Source of the DNA: Hofstenia miamia
Lineage: Eukaryota > Xenacoelomorpha > Acoela
DNA: 64,000 nt
Assembly (NCBI GenBank): GCA_004352715.1
Contig: SCFE01000069.1
Coordinates: 138,634 to 202,633, forward strand
Direction: 5' to 3'
Of this stretch, positions 33,199 to 44,908 are shown one piece after another (within the stretch, counting starts at the first letter, position 1; every line of letters begins with the position of its first letter). The position numbers and the translations under genes were made by a program. The notes beneath the pieces are model-generated. The model had not been told where the DNA came from. It made no database searches and saw only the letters and a program-made list of their open reading frames with translations.

Positions 33199-33573
33199 TG
33201 TAGAGTCACTTGGGGACATTTGAATTTTATTTTTAAATTTGATTGAATTCTTACTTTATAATTTTGTAATTTGTAGTGATTGCATCACTTTGACGTCACC
33301 TTGATAATTTCGAGAATAGTTTACATTGCTATTAATTTGTCCCCTCAATGATGTATTACGTGTTGTTTGTTGCTAAATTGAATTTGCGAGGGAAAGTGAT
33401 TGTGTGATTCAAAATTGTAAACAAAGGCAGGTAATTATTGAAACTTTGTATAAATAGGGCAACTAATGTAGCATTTGAGCGAATAGAGTTTATTTCACCT
33501 CAACATGTTCAACTCTCCTCAATGTTTACTTTTTTGCTTAATCATATTGTTTTCATAATATTTGCTTAAGTCA
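33199..33573 (+). repeat. Left LTR
   Basis: It starts TGTAGAGTCACTTGG and is taken to end at TTAAGTCA. It contains a TATA-like TATAAATAGGG at 33,449. Compared with the right copy it has an extra 47 bp (about 33,372-33,418). The next bases, TGGCAACAATTTGGGAG, could be the tRNA primer-binding site. Similarity with the right copy continues about 148 bp beyond this point. Confidence 0.8.
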
Positions 33574-33729
33574 TGGCAACAATTTGGGAGTCCTGGTAAC
33601 TGCGAACCTATTCAACTCATAGCTTTCAAACAGTAGTTAGCAGCCTAAATCATTGACCGTATTAAGTTATGGCTAGGTATAGGGAAAATAAGACCTTTGT
33701 TTCTTACATGCACCTATAAAGTTTATACA

Positions 33730-36700
33730 CTGTGATGATACTATACCACTGGTTAATGGAGATGTAATGATAGCCGGGCCAAATGGAAGCTGCCTGAGAG
33801 GTATTAACTTATCGCCGGATATATGCCATTTTAGACATGGAAAACCTACGTCACTATACTGAACAGCTCCAAATCCCTGGTCAGAGTTGATGCTGCTAAG
33901 CTTAGGATTATGGCAGTGCCTGTCCGGTTGACTACTGCATCCACTAATTGTTTGCTTGTATTTACTGCTATCCATGACATGGATGAGCCTCCTGACTCTG
34001 TTAAAATTCCGTCAGTGATGAGTGAATCACATCCGTACCTTAGCAAAGAGGAGCGTCAAGCACTGATAACACTGCTTTGGCTGAAAAGCAAGGTTTTCAA
34101 ATATGGAGTGATAAGCATGGGCCAGGCCATTGGAGAGGAGCATTCAATCAAGACGAAGACTGCTAAGCAAATTCTATTACCAGTAAGGCGAGTTCCAGAA
34201 AGTTTAAGAGATGCCTACGAGAACATTCTGAGTGACCTCCTAGAGAGCAGCATCATTCAGGGGAGTAACAGCCCCTACGTGGCGCCCACTGTCTTTATCA
34301 AGCAGGGGAAAAAGTAACACTTGTGCATTGATTTCCGTAAGCTGAATGATATAATGATAAAAGACGCCTACCATCTTCTGAGGATAGAGGCAATACATGG
34401 CCTTTGGTTTATGCAACACTTCAGCAACCTTCCAGAGGTATGTAACAAAGGTGCTTAAGAATAATGCTAATGTTTTAGAGCCGGGTATATCAGCATACAT
34501 TGATGACATCTTAGTTGCTAGCAACACCTTCTCTGAACATCTAGATAAATTGAAATGCACCTTTGAAGTGCTCCAGAATGCTGGACTGTGAGTTAATGGC
34601 AACAAATGTGCTCTGGCTCAGAGCAAAGTTACCTTTTTTGGGGCGCATAGTTGAACCTGGCAAGATTTCAATTAAAACCAATGCAAAAGATTTTCTTGAT
34701 CAGATAGAGAAACCAAAAAGCTGAAAACATATCCAGAGGCTTATGGGTTTCATAAATTACTATGGAATGTTTATTCTTGAATTGGCAGAAAAAACTAAGA
34801 GCATTTCCAATCTGTTGAAGAAATCAGTTGAATTTAAATTGACATGGTGGGAACAAGAGAGTCTTGACCAACAAAAAGGAACTCAAGAAAATTCCCACAC
34901 TCAATACTCCTGACTATTCAGAAAGCTTCATTGTTGATTGCAATGCCAGTGCTGTAGCCATAAGTGATGTGCTTAGTCAAATGGTCAATGGGATGAAGAG
35001 CCCCATCCAGTATTTTAGCCGCAAATTATGAGCTGTGGAGAGAAACTATGGAGCCACAAAGAGTGAGATGCTCACTGTGGTAGAGTCATTAAAGAAATTT
35101 CGATACTTTATTCTGGGCTACTCTTTTGTAGTATGCACTGATAATAGCACTCTTGCCTTCCTCAAAAAGTTTTCTGGCAACAAGTTAAATATAGTAGCCA
35201 GGTGGATTGAGTTCCTCAATTATTTTTCATTCACCATCCAGCACTGACGTGGGAAGCTCCACCTCAATGCCAACTTCCCAGTTATAAGCATGATCTAAAG
35301 AAGCTGGCAGGGGAATGAATCTAGTTCAGATTCATCCCGTTAACAGAATATGAAGCACTACCTGAGCTCAATGCAGACTGGTAGGGCAGAGTGATCTTGC
35401 CCATCCTTGTGCGAGCAGAAATAACTGCCAAAGAGATAAAATGTCACCAGAAATGCAACAAGGTGTCGTCCAAAATTTTGCGCTGACTTGCAGATCCTCT
35501 TTTTCCAATGGATCCACTAACCAATAGGTATTTCCAGAAGTACAACTGGCAGATCAGCAAACAAGGCCTCCTCTATGCTAAGAGTAGGAACAAATGGCTG
35601 GCTGTCCCAGAATACTACCAATGTGATCTAGTTGGTAGAGTCCATGAGTGCTGTCACCTGGGTATTATCTAGACAGAAAAGACATTTAATATGAGATATG
35701 TAATGATTGGTATTAGAGCTGTGGTAATCAACGTAATCAACAAGTGTGAGGCATGCCTCTTGCAGAATGTCAGCCACTTTCCTAACCAGAGCCTTGAGAG
35801 CTGACCCACTGAAAGGCCAAATGAGGTCGTCCAAATGGACCTTGAGAAATTGTTGTGTGACAATGATGACTACCAATACATACTGGTTATGGTTGACCAT
35901 TTCACAAAGTATGTGCACATCATCCTGCTCAATAGTACCACCATGGAATGAATAGCAGAGAAAGTAATGAAGGAATGGATCCTCAAGTTTGGACATATGG
36001 GGAAACTAGTATCTGACAAAGGTCCCCAATTTGAAAATAATCTAATGACAGTGCTCAGCTGAGAGATGGAAATAATCCATGAATTCACTACCACCTACCA
36101 CCCTAGTTTAATGGCCTGGTGGAACATCTTAATCCAACACTAGTTAAATTATTAAGAGTAGCTCTGGTGTGAGCAGCCAGAAATCAATGGTGATGTGTTG
36201 TCGAGGCTGTTGAATATTTTTATAATATCTCTGTGCATACGACCACCAGAGTAAGCCCATTCTGTGCCATGTTTGGAAGAGAAGCATTAACACCTTTATC
36301 AATGACGTTTCCAAAATATCATGATGTCAGTGTAGACAAGTATGCAGCATGATTAATGCGTGAATTGCATTGGATCCACCTGACCATATGCCACAATACA
36401 GGTCAGTCCATCTTTTGGCTGAAAAGAAATTTCAATCAAAAGCTTTATGGAGAGCCACACAAAGTATTTGCGTGCTTTCCACATCCTGTCACCAACCAGA
36501 ACCAAGTTTGAAAATTGGTCACCAACTGGCATGGACCCTTCACTATTGAAAAGGTTCTGGATCATAATGAATATACCCTTAATGACGGAAAAGTGGTTCA
36601 CTTTCAAAGGCTCAAAAGAGCTGCTAAAGATATTGAACATGTGATTTTAGATGATAACACTGAAATTACTCTAGTTGATAATGGCATTAATGTGTATGAG

Positions 36701-36795
36701 AAATATGATAATTTAACCAAATATCCTGAAGAGGATTTTTTTGAGTCTGAGTACTGTGATACTAATATTACTAATATTGATTTAAAAAATACATG
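33730..36795 (+). pseudogene. Ty3/gypsy pol relic (PR-RT linker, RT, RNase H, integrase)
   Basis: Plus-strand fragments in order: the linker and RT start (LSKEERQALITLLWLKSKVF, 34,042), SSIIQGSNSPYVAPTVFI, a CIDFRKLND block at 34,324, then an abrupt join at about 34,395 to MAFGLCNTSATFQRYV, so the palm segment with the first catalytic aspartate is deleted. ISAYIDDILVAS (about 34,486) is intact. RNase H follows (FIVDCNASAVAISDVLSQ; ERNYGATKSEMLTVVESLKK; VCTDNSTLAFL). The integrase shows an H-x-C-C-H / C-E-A-C zinc region (35,640-35,760), QMDLE and LVSDKGPQFEN with the first two aspartates, and a frame-shifted FNGLVEHLNP with the glutamate (36,109). A GKVVHFQRLKRA end closes it near 36,590-36,620. 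Many stops and shifts: inactive. Confidence 0.85.
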
Positions 36796-36899
36796 AGTAT
36801 TGCCCCAATGTCACGCTAGAGAGATTGCTATTACCAATCCCAGTACTTGGGGCCTTAACCTTAATACTTTGTTTAGGGATGATTCCTCACTGCAAGAAG

Positions 36900-39800
36900 T
36901 GAGATCCACCATCTCCACCACAATGCTGCTGAGTGTGCAGAAGAGACTAGATAGAGAGGGTTGAGACGCTCCAACTAGGCATGGGAGAAGCATATCTCCG
37001 CCTGAAGGAGCAAGCAAGCAGAAAAAAGGACGTCATGAAGGTGCTGAGCAGCAGATTCCGACTTTGTCAGGGCAACTTGTGTCTCTGACAATGAGGAGAG
37101 CAGAAAGCATACCCACAACTCCATCTTACTACTACATGGGGAGATGCATATCTCCATGTGCACAGGATGAGTTGCCCATGGACTAAAATTTCACAAATCA
37201 GTGCCCCTTTTAGTGACATTACTAATGTAAATAAGACCCCACATATGACTTAATAGCCCCTCAACCTCTTTTGATTCTACCTCAGCCACCTCCACTGTCT
37301 GTTCACACAAAGTTGAGGAATGAAAAAAGAAAATGTCCAAGATCAGTGATGAGACCATCCATCCATATATAGCTAACCTTCGCACCATAACATATCAGAA
37401 GATACATAGAAGCAAATAAGATGGAACTACAACCACAAAACACTAACTAGCTCAATCAATGAAATAATACTGTTTGTCATGGATGCAGGAAGAAGACCTC
37501 CAGTCAATGCACTTATACTTTATGACACTAAGATGTATGAAGGCTTGGGCCAAAACTACTGGAGAAGTACCATACATATCTCATTTGACAAGACTTTACT
37601 CTCACAAACCTCTGCCAATTTATCAACAACTGGAGAGGCATCCAGAAATTTGATTGCATTGATATCAACTTCCCCAATTTACTGATCATTTATTTCTTAA
37701 GGGTAAACAAGGTCATGAAACCCAACATGATGGAAAATATTGAAATCGCCTACTGTCTTACCAAGATGGAGAAGATTTGTCTAGTTATAGTACTCCATGC
37801 CGAATTTGAAGACAAGATTCCTGAGCAAATCAAGAGCCTCCACTTCCATATGGAGAACTTCTTCATCATATACCCTGAGACATACAGGCTTGTGTCTATG
37901 TATTACACCAACCTGCTGTTGGTTACCAAGTTAATTTATACTGATTTACTCCTTTGTAAGCACATCCCCACTCACCAACTCACTGTGGATCAGAAGCTCA
38001 TCATAGATACTGCCATTCAAGCTCAAATGCTAGAGCTCATCAACAGAGATACTCACATGCTCACAAGAGCCACAGATTTATGCGCCAGATTCGCCTTTGC
38101 ACAGAGCGCAGCTACCCTTAGAGAAATTGACGAGGTGTGGAAGAACTTAAAGGAAGATCAAAATCCTGAAACAGAATGGCCTTTCTTGGCGATAAGGAGC
38201 CCATCATCCCAGTAACACTGTTCAGTCAAACAAGTCTTAAATGAAGTGAACTTGTCATATGAGACACAGGATCAAAAAACTATAAAGAACAACTCTTCTC
38301 AGAAGATAATGTGCCAGACATTTTTGCAAGAGGAGCTATATGGCTTCTTGTTATATTTTTAACAAAGACAACCACCCTTGCTCTGCCTATGGATGTGAAC
38401 ATCAGGATCATGTTAACAAAGAAATCTCAGGATGAGATCACAGTCTGCCCACTCATGTGGAGAGTTAAGAATTGGCTACTTAACTGCATGCACCACCATT
38501 GTTGCCTGGAAAAACAAAACGGCCCATGGAGAAATTTGAAAAGTATTGCACCAACTGGAGCTGGAGGGGGCATGAAGTGTAACTGGCAAAATGTTGATTA
38601 TGACAATAAGTCAGCACCTTGGAATCTGTCTGTTAGACATCAAAATGTTCTCTGACACTCTTAAAAAATTCATGTGGGGTGCAACTGCCAATACAAAATT
38701 GGCAATTTTCAGTCTACAAAATAGTCCACTGTGCACACAACATATGGTCGAGCGCCTACTGGCATCCACTACCCGATTTAGAGAGTTGCTGAGAGTGAAT
38801 AGTGTGGAAGAGAAATCGGAGATATTTTTCAACTTGGAAAGGCTCAGTTATCCTGAGTGCAGCTATAACCAATTTTTTGAGATCACTAGAAAGGTAAAGA
38901 AGGATGATAAAGTCATAAGGATCACAATCTTGGAACAGGTTATGAAGACCCCAGAGCAGTTCTAAAGAGAAGAGGGGCTACTTAATACCTCCGTCATTCA
39001 GCGGTCGCCAACAATCAGAGACCTCATCAAACAAGTTAACATAGAGAAGTTTGGAGGACTGCTACCACCATCAAGACCAACCCCCCCCCCNNNNNNNNNN
39101 NNNNNNNNNNNNNNNNNNNNNNNNNNNNNNNNNNNNNNNNNNNNNNNNNNNNNNNNNNNNNNNNNNNNNNNNNNNNNNNNNNNNNNNNNNNNNNNNCCCC
39201 CCCCCCAGTAGTCAATAACAGAGGAGGAAAGAATACTTACCATTGAGCAATTCCCAGAGGAGTTAGCTGAAGACATTGCTATACAAGAACATCTGCTTGG
39301 AGAATCAAAGGATAAAGACATCTTGGGCATGATGAAATGGTGCCTTACAGAAATGTTCACAAAGGAAGAGCTAGTGCTCCTACTATCACCAGGACAATGC
39401 ATGGCCCTGGACGTAGAGTGCACAACAGCTCATGTCAAAATTAACAATTCTCAAGTTTACAAGCTACGTCCCCACAGTCTGTGAGGAAGATTCTGGGATA
39501 CCATCACGGAAGCTCGTATCAATTACCCCGTCAATATCAGGACTGCTAGCCTGTGAGAGGAGCTAATTTTACACAACTGGAGAAGAGAGTAGACAAGAAC
39601 AATCTTTTAAGTATCCCGCTGCCATGCATCAAGACGCTGCTTATACAGCCAAAGTAGAGAGTAAAGAAAGGGAAGAAAAAGATCTCGCCCATCTCCCTGA
39701 CAAACTGAACTATGTTAGTAACAGCAGAGGCACCAAGCAGTTGAGTCAGACAGATGAGTATAAAGTATTTCATGACCAACTTATAGATGGTGACTATCAA

Positions 39801-40440
39801 GAGCGTGTTTTTATAGATGGAAAGTTAACAATTCATCATATTTTTTCTACCTGAGGACTACCCATCCATGAACAACTCAGAAAAATTCACGAGAAGATTG
39901 CACAGTTACACCCCCGGGTTCTGGCACTTTTTCAGGTGTTGGGCGATCTTATGCGGATAAACAATGTAGAGACAATAACTTGGTACTATGATGTGACCAA
40001 GCGCATCTAAATCATTAAATGATGAGGGCAAATTGTCCAACCCAGAGAAGATGACCCTCCAGCTGGTTCAGGAGTTCTGCTCCTTGTTCATTGACTACGC
40101 CACGTGAATGGATTCCTTACGAGAAGTTTTCATACACTTTTACCCTGATACAACAATTGATGCTAGAGATGCACACACTTTGAACACAGACACTATAACA
40201 ACTCTAATGATTGGGCTAAAAAGGCTTTGTTTGTACCAATACTTCTATGATACCTTTACTCAAAGGCTGAACAACTTACGCCATCATTGCAAATACTGCA
40301 AATCTTCCAGCTCCACAATGAAGTGGTCACACAAAGGGAGGTCCTTATGCAGTTAACACGGACTCCACAATACGCTGAAGTGCAAACCTGGGACGAGCTC
40401 CTCAAAAAGATGTCTCTGGGCCACCTCTCAAGTTATTGCC
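36900..40440 (+). pseudogene. Unidentified coding remnants between pol and right LTR
   Basis: Several plus-strand frames carry protein-like text: MGEAYLRLKEQASRKKDVMK (about 36,979), a frame starting MDAGRRPPVNALILYDTKMY (37,479-37,685), the longest one at 37,715-38,215 (MENIEIAYCLTKMEKICLVI ... WKNLKEDQNPETEWPFLAIR), 38,591-38,965, 39,624-39,854 and 40,108-40,356. At 38,349 one frame reads CYIFNKDNHPCSAYGCEH, a Cys-Cys-Cys-His arrangement like the zinc finger of DIRS-type Gag proteins. The region could be a displaced gag-like gene or an extra ORF in the env position; no fusion-protein or envelope features are visible. A gap interrupts it at 39,091-39,196. Function is not assigned. Confidence 0.5.
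39091..39196. other. Assembly gap, 106 N, between poly-C runs
   Basis: Both sides of the gap are runs of C (ten before, ten after). A long homopolymer is the likely cause of the break. Confidence 0.95.
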
Positions 40441-40457
40441 GCAGAATAAATTGAGCA

Positions 40458-40466
40458 AGGGGGGCG
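40458..40466 (+). promoter_or_regulatory. Polypurine tract of the Ty3/gypsy element
   Basis: AAGGGGGG immediately precedes the TG that opens the right LTR, the expected position of the plus-strand primer for reverse transcription. Confidence 0.7.
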
Positions 40467-40793
40467 TGTAGAGTCACTCAGAGACATTTGAATTTTATTT
40501 TTAAATTTGATCGAATTCTTACTTTATAATTTTGTAATTTGTAGTGATTGCGTCACTTTGACGTCACCTCAACAATTTTGAGAATAGTTTACATTGTTAT
40601 TAATTTGTCCCCTCAATGATGTATTACGTGTTGTTTGTAAACAAAGGCAGGTAATTATTGAAACTTTGTATAACTAGGGAAACTAATGTAGCAATTGAGC
40701 GAATAGAGTTTATCTCACCTCAACATGTTCAACTCTCCTCAATGTTTACTTTTTTGCTTAATCATATTGTTTTCATAATATTTGCTTAAGTCA
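40467..40793 (+). repeat. Right LTR
   Basis: It matches the left LTR from TGTAGAGTCACTC to TTAAGTCA, minus one 47-bp block. The TATA-like box is changed to TATAACTAGGG. Confidence 0.85.
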
Positions 40794-40944
40794 TGGCAAC
40801 AATTTGGGAGTCCTGGTAACTGCGAACCTATTCAACTCATAGCTTTCAAACAGTTAGCAGTCTAAATCGTGGACCATGTTAAGTTACAGCTAGGTATAGG
40901 GAAAATAAGACCTTCGGTCATTTCTTACATGCACCTATAAAGTT
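40794..40944 (+). repeat. Leader-like sequence repeated after the right LTR
   Basis: TGGCAACAATTTGGGAGTCC through ATGCACCTATAAAGTT repeats 33,574-33,721 with a few small differences (for example TTCGGTCATTTC in place of TTTGTTTC). If the LTR ends at TTAAGTCA, this is a copy of the primer-binding and leader region outside the element. Confidence 0.7.
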
Positions 40945-41199
40945 CCAAAATTCTATTAATATATAATTTTCAGCAAAAGCAATTATGACATGTATTTGAA
41001 CTGAAATGTAATCACTTTGACGCACCACTAGTAGATTTACTGTTCTCTGCCTCGTGGGACTGGGAATACATATTTCAGCGGACTGGGACCAAATGAAGAA
41101 CCTGGAACCATGATTTCAGAATATTAGGCATAATTTTTCCAATTTTCATTAAACTATTAGTTACTTTATTGTACCAAGGCGATGTTCAGACCAGAAAAT

Positions 41200-42130
41200 T
41201 CCATGAGATCGTTAGCTTAGTTAGCATTCATTGAATCAATAGCAGAAGCAAATTTGAGGTTCATTGTCAGACGTAGAAAACCAAGAGATAGAGTGAGGCT
41301 TTGCAATTGTTTTAACAACAGAGAATGCAAAGGATGGGAATGGCAAAGAATATTTCCGAATGATCAAACAGCAAAACAACACAAGAATGAGAACAAAATT
41401 ATACAACTGAAAAATGAAATTCACGCATTGTCAGAAAAAATTAATGAATACTTAGAGTTTAGTTTTTTCAATGGTTAAAAGTAGTAAAGTTTTATAATAT
41501 TGAATAGGAGATTTTAAAAAATGAAACTACGAGGACAAATTTACTAAGTCTAAACTTTATGCAAATGAACTTTTCATTGATTACTACGCAATCTTGTTAC
41601 AACTAAAAGATAATCTACATTTAACAAGTGAACTTTAATATGTAAGGTTGGCAGTTAATAATAAATTATTTGTCGACATCATAATGCAATCTAAAAGAAG
41701 CTTGTGTCCATGATATCTGAAGAGATGAAATGTACTAGTGCTACTGATTAATACAAAAAAGCGGAGAGTTAATATGCAAATTTTACTAAAATTCCAACAT
41801 GTAAGATAAGCTAATGTAATCATTTCTTCAAATTGTAGCCTGACCACTTCATCAAGATGCTGTTTATATCAGCACTATCTTCGTGAGGATGACATTTGAA
41901 CCTGAACAGTTGTATGGGATCATTAGCTTAGTTAGCATTCATTGAATCAATAGCAGAAGCAAATGTGAGTACATTGTGAGACGTAGAAAACCAAGAGATA
42001 GCATGAGGCTTTGCGATTGTCTTAGGAACAGAGAATGCAAAGGATGGGAATGGCAAAGAATATTTCCGAATGATCAAACAGCAAAACAACACAAGAATGA
42101 GAACAAAATTATACAACTGAAAAATGAAAT
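41200..42130 (+). repeat. Direct duplication of a 230-bp coding-like segment
   Basis: GCATTCATTGAATCAATAGC through AAAATTATACAACTGAAAAA occurs at 41,224-41,416 and 41,934-42,126, about 93% identical by eye. Both copies can be read as RRRKPRD followed by NRECKGWEWQRIFPNDQTAK and a lysine-rich helical tail. The second copy lies directly upstream of the Mutator-like transposase relic, so the unit may be its 5' exon, duplicated. Confidence 0.75.
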
Positions 42131-42169
42131 AACAAACATTTGAGCAGCGCAGTGTCCTAATAAGGGATA

Positions 42170-44206
42170 CTGTGAAACGTTGTCTTTGCACCAAATTACA
42201 CTGATTCGTTTAGTGTTAAATCCGAAGATATTTCAAATTATGTATTAATTGATTCAGATAATGCAATCCTTTTATCATCTGAGACGACATTAACTGCTTC
42301 TGAAATCGATTATGTTTCTATGGAAAGCGATGCTAAATCATTGCCAAGCAATTCATTTCTATCTGTAAATGATCTAATAAAAAATTTGCAATTTTATGAT
42401 AGTCCCATGCCTTCAGTGTCTCTAGGTCCCAAAAATAATGTATTTCTTGTTGTTTTGATTAATCAACATACTGTTAAAAAAACCCACTAATGTTTATCTT
42501 GATGACTGTGGTGCTTGGAGACAAGCAAGTACTTCTACTCAATATTACATATGTAAGGATCAGAAGTGGAAAACAGTTAGTTATGTGAATGGCTTTTATT
42601 GCATTCGGGTTAAATTTATAAAAAACAGTCATTTATTCATCTAGAGCCCCAGCCTAATGATTCTGATGTGATCAAACTTCACCAATGCCATAGAAAATTA
42701 AAAAATGACGTTAGCTATCAAAGACGTATTTCTTTGTTAGGGTCAGACACGTCTGTGGCGGTATTTGAGTATCTTGGTATATTTCCCGGGCTCACTCCAC
42801 ATGGGAATTGCACTGACATGACATCTATTTATATGCGTACTTGCCACAAAACAATGGAGTCCATAGCAATGAATTGCAATGTCAAACCTTGTCGTTTATA
42901 TGGCACCTTACTAAAGGAAAAAAATTAGCTTAATGAGCAACCTCGCAATCTTGTGCAAATTTACAACAAAAGAGGTTATCTTAATGAAAATACAGAACCG
43001 TTTGTGACCTTTGCTGAAAAGATTAAAAATGTGCATGGCCTTGTTCAAACTCATCCTTTTGTACAAGCTGTTTACCACTATAAGTCCTTAGTTCTGAACA
43101 TAAGTCTTTTCACAGAACATCACATTGCTGATATTATTAAACACTGTATTATTGAGGATCCACCTTGTGTGCTAGGAGTTGATACCACGTTTAATATATC
43201 TGACATGCATGTCACTGCCTTAGTTTACAAAAACACAGATCTTGTTCAAAGTACAAGAGGAGAGCCTCCTATAATGTTAGGGCCCATTCTATTGCATTGC
43301 TCATTTGATAGTTCTGTTTTTGCAGGTTTTTTAATGACTTGCGTTTGTCATTTGGTGACAATGATTTAAGTAAATTAGTATTTGGGTCTGACAATGATAA
43401 ATCTATTAAGAAAGCCCTTTCACAGATTTTTCCTACTTTGCAACAGCTTTTCTGTACAACGCATTTAAAAGACAATCTTAAGGCGTTTTTAGCAAATGTA
43501 ATTGAAATGAATAAATCAGAAAGACTCTATGTTTACAATCTTATTTTTGGATCCAAAGGCATTTCTTCTAGTGATTCAGCAGTAACTTTTGCTTTGAAAT
43601 GTGGAAAATTCATAAAAGAGTTTAATGCATCCCATCCATCAATTGCTGCATAATTTAGACGTTCTCTCATTCATCCACTACATTGCAATTTAAATCTTCA
43701 AGCACATGAATGGACGAACAATAATTCGGAGTCTCTCAATCATGTTATAAAGCAGATTGGAAACGTTATTCCATTTTTTGAGTAGTTGATTTATTATTTT
43801 CAATTGTTCAAACTGAGACCTTGGATGCTGGAAGAGCAATTATTGGCATGGGGGAATTATTGATTAGCACAGCATGTTAACATCTCCTCAAAAGTTAGCA
43901 TTGATACTTTTCTTAAAAAGACTAAAGAGAAACGTCATGAATATATGAAAAAACTCCTACATAATTCTTCAAAGGCATCCATTGGCAAAAGTGGTGCAAT
44001 CATGCTGTTCCCCACAAGAAGGGGTTTCAAAATTAATCAACAACGTCGCCCTGGAGCTCTGGAAACATATTCAAAATGAAGATTACGGAAATCAAGCAAA
44101 TATGTATCATAACTTATTTATCTTAGTTGCTCTTTTGCTTAGAAGTTCAACTGTAGATAATTTTGCTTCAATATCATTCTGCATTAATCTGCTTTGTCAT
44201 TTATAA
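42170..44206 (+). pseudogene. Mutator-like (MULE) transposase relic
   Basis: Plus-strand fragments follow the order of MULE transposases. An N-terminal acidic region (42,180-42,480) precedes a FLYWCH-like segment, DDCGAWRQASTSTQYYICKD and SYVNGFYCIRVKF (42,500-42,620). Then come EYLGIFPGLTPHGNCTDMTS, AVYHYKSLVLNISLFTEHHI and the first catalytic block VLGVDTTFNISDMHVTALVY (about 43,170-43,230). The second is LVFGSDNDKSIKKALSQIFP (43,376) with CTTHLKDNLKAFL. A probable glutamate region is HEWTNNNSESLNHVIKQ (about 43,707). A tail frame runs to 44,206. Several stops and at least three shifts make it inactive. The host function is cut-and-paste transposition of its own element; terminal inverted repeats were not found. 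Confidence 0.8.
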
Positions 44207-44307
44207 AAGCAAATATTTGTGGTTTGCGTTATATCTGATCCCCATTGGGTGGTATAATGCTTTTCACAATTATTGCTTTCAATGTTTTAGTTAGTTTAAA
44301 TGAAAAA

Positions 44308-44372
44308 GTTAATCTTGTAAGGGGTGGACTTCCCGAGTTAATCTTGTAAGGGGTGGACTCCCTGAGTTAATC
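44308..44372 (+). repeat. Tandem duplication of about 31 bp
   Basis: GTTAATCTTGTAAGGGGTGG followed by ACT occurs twice in tandem with one small difference in the linking bases (TTCCCGA against CCCTGA). Confidence 0.85.
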
Positions 44373-44767
44373 ATGAAGACTCATTAGAAAAGTGTAAATA
44401 AACATTTTTAGAATGTCAAAAGTTGATATTATTGGCAACAGCCATATCGAATACACGCTCTATACACAACCTGGGGGCAAGATATTTTAAAACATTGCTG
44501 GATATCTGCGTAAATATAATCAATATTGATTTTAAAATAAATATGGTTTAAACAAAGGTTAGGCAATTTGACCTGGTTATTTTGCAGTGGAGAGGTAATG
44601 ATCTCCACTGCAATAATCTTAATGTAATAAAATTGGCATGCACAATTAAACATTGCATTAGAGGAGGTTACTTTCCCATTACTTATTTATATTAATTAAA
44701 TATTAGCGTAACAAGAATGTGGTCTACATTTGCCAGATATTCAATTATACTTGAGAATGTTGTTTAG

Positions 44768-44908
44768 TCACCAGTTACTGTGGATCTTGTGACAAGAAGA
44801 TTCACCGAGCTTAAGAGACACCGCGAGTATGTTGACATACATCTAACAGACTCTGGCTACTTTCAGATGGCGCTTGATATTAAAGTTGTTATTCAGCGCC
44901 ATTTGTAG
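44768..44908 (+). CDS. Possible terminal exon, unidentified
   Basis: The acceptor-like ATGTTGTTTAG precedes 46 open codons ending in TAG. The text reads SPVTVDLVTRRFTELKRHRE, then YVDIHLTDSGYFQMALDIKV and VIQRHL. Composition is protein-like and unlike the surrounding AT-rich sequence. The last part contains the inverted motif ATGGCGCT ... AGCGCCAT, so a small hairpin element is an alternative explanation. No family is recognised. Confidence 0.35.
   Translation, partial: SPVTVDLVTRRFTELKRHREYVDIHLTDSGYFQMALDIKVVIQRHL

Larger units (their letters stand above)
33199..40793 (+). mobile_element. Ty3/gypsy LTR retrotransposon, decayed
   Basis: Direct terminal repeats TGTAGAGTCAC ... TTAAGTCA flank an internal region with a protease-to-reverse-transcriptase linker, reverse transcriptase, RNase H and integrase in the Ty3 order, and a polypurine tract (AAGGGGGG) just before the right repeat. 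The usual gag region between leader and pol is absent or very short. About 3.6 kb of extra coding remnants follow pol. A gap of 106 N (39,091-39,196) lies inside. No matching 5-bp target duplication was found. Confidence 0.9.

Noticed and set aside
36900-40440. An envelope gene in the Ty3 element
   Set aside because: The position after pol would fit, but no signal peptide, transmembrane segment or furin-like site is visible, and one frame has a Gag-like zinc-finger pattern instead.
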